Assembly (NCBI GenBank): GCA_963693365.1
Contig: CAVNZM010000014.1
Span: 6,944,001 to 7,008,000, forward strand
Source: Amoebidium appalachense
Taxonomy: Eukaryota; Ichthyosporea
DNA: 64,000 nucleotides
Direction: 5' to 3'
Each line of letters starts with the position of its first letter. Position 1 is the stretch's first letter. The notes under the pieces are model-generated. The model searched no databases and had not been told where the DNA came from. It worked only from the letters and a program-made list of their open reading frames with translations. Of the stretch, positions 63,767 through 64,000 are shown piece by piece. The translations under genes were made by a program, and so were the position numbers.

Positions 63767-64000
63767 CTGGAAGGGGGGGAGGGCGGTTTGAGTGTGGCAA
63801 AGGGTGCCAAGTACACATTTATAAATAACCTTAGCGCGAGGAAAGGGTTAGAAGGGAGAAGGGGGGGGGGGGGGGGGGGAGGGGGGGTCAAGGAGGAAAG
63901 GGGAGAGGGGCTTTACAGCTCAGATCACGTTACGAAGCTACAATATGAGAGACTGTGCAGGAGACATCAAGAGGGAGCGGGGGGGGGGGGGGGGGGGGGG
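63767..64000. other. Right edge, presumed RPB8 intron
   Basis: G-rich sequence with G runs near 63860-63879 and at the very end (from 63980). I see no exon in it. Confidence 0.6.

Overview
The window is nuclear DNA of a eukaryote. Every multi-exon gene is interrupted by spliceosomal introns, and the recognisable proteins (NEDD1, RPB8, a UTP30/RSL1D1-type L1 protein, an RNA-silencing RNA-dependent RNA polymerase, a Ser/Thr kinase) are eukaryotic. Short exons with dense introns and no obvious animal or land-plant hallmark suggest a unicellular or algal lineage, but the sequence does not let me name it. The standard genetic code is in use: TAA, TAG and TGA all end genes at expected places. Introns and spacers are packed with (TG)n/(CA)n microsatellites and unusually long poly(dG)/poly(dC) runs (up to 60 bases). 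These produce nearly all long open frames in the window (Cys-Val, His-Thr, poly-Pro and poly-Gly proteins), which are not genes.

Layout. 700-12733 (+): a 12-exon gene for an uncharacterised protein with a helix-turn-helix-like N-terminal part; one frame break in a GGGG run. 15864-20911 (-): an intact 6-exon UTP30/RSL1D1-like ribosome-biogenesis gene, converging on the first gene. 24805-25668 (+): an intronless protein kinase in a repeat-poor island. 27306-27493 (+): a weak ankyrin-like remnant. 28119-42555 (+): an intact 19-exon NEDD1 gene, the gamma-tubulin ring complex targeting factor. 44818-56561 (-): an RNA-dependent RNA polymerase (RDR) gene of the RNA-silencing type in clear decay, converging on NEDD1. 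62124 to the right edge (-): the last two exons of RPB8, the subunit shared by RNA polymerases I, II and III.

Exon models were built by hand by matching GT-AG (twice GC-AG) sites and codon phase. NEDD1 (2115 coding bases), the UTP30-like gene (726), the kinase (864) and the visible RPB8 part (229) read through with no frame error. That makes the lesions in the RDR gene (three indels, two in-frame TAA codons, a lost acceptor, absent catalytic exons) likely to be real decay rather than poor sequence.

The main points of interest are the decaying RDR gene, the oriented microsatellites at splice sites (CA repeats directly before acceptors, TG repeats after donors, always in the sense of transcription), introns able to fold on themselves through G-run/C-run or TG/CA arms, tandem duplications that copy splice-site edges, a 34-bp perfect palindrome flanked by an 8-bp direct repeat, and a foldback-like inverted repeat. 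The genes do not form a pathway: they are ordinary independently transcribed eukaryotic genes.
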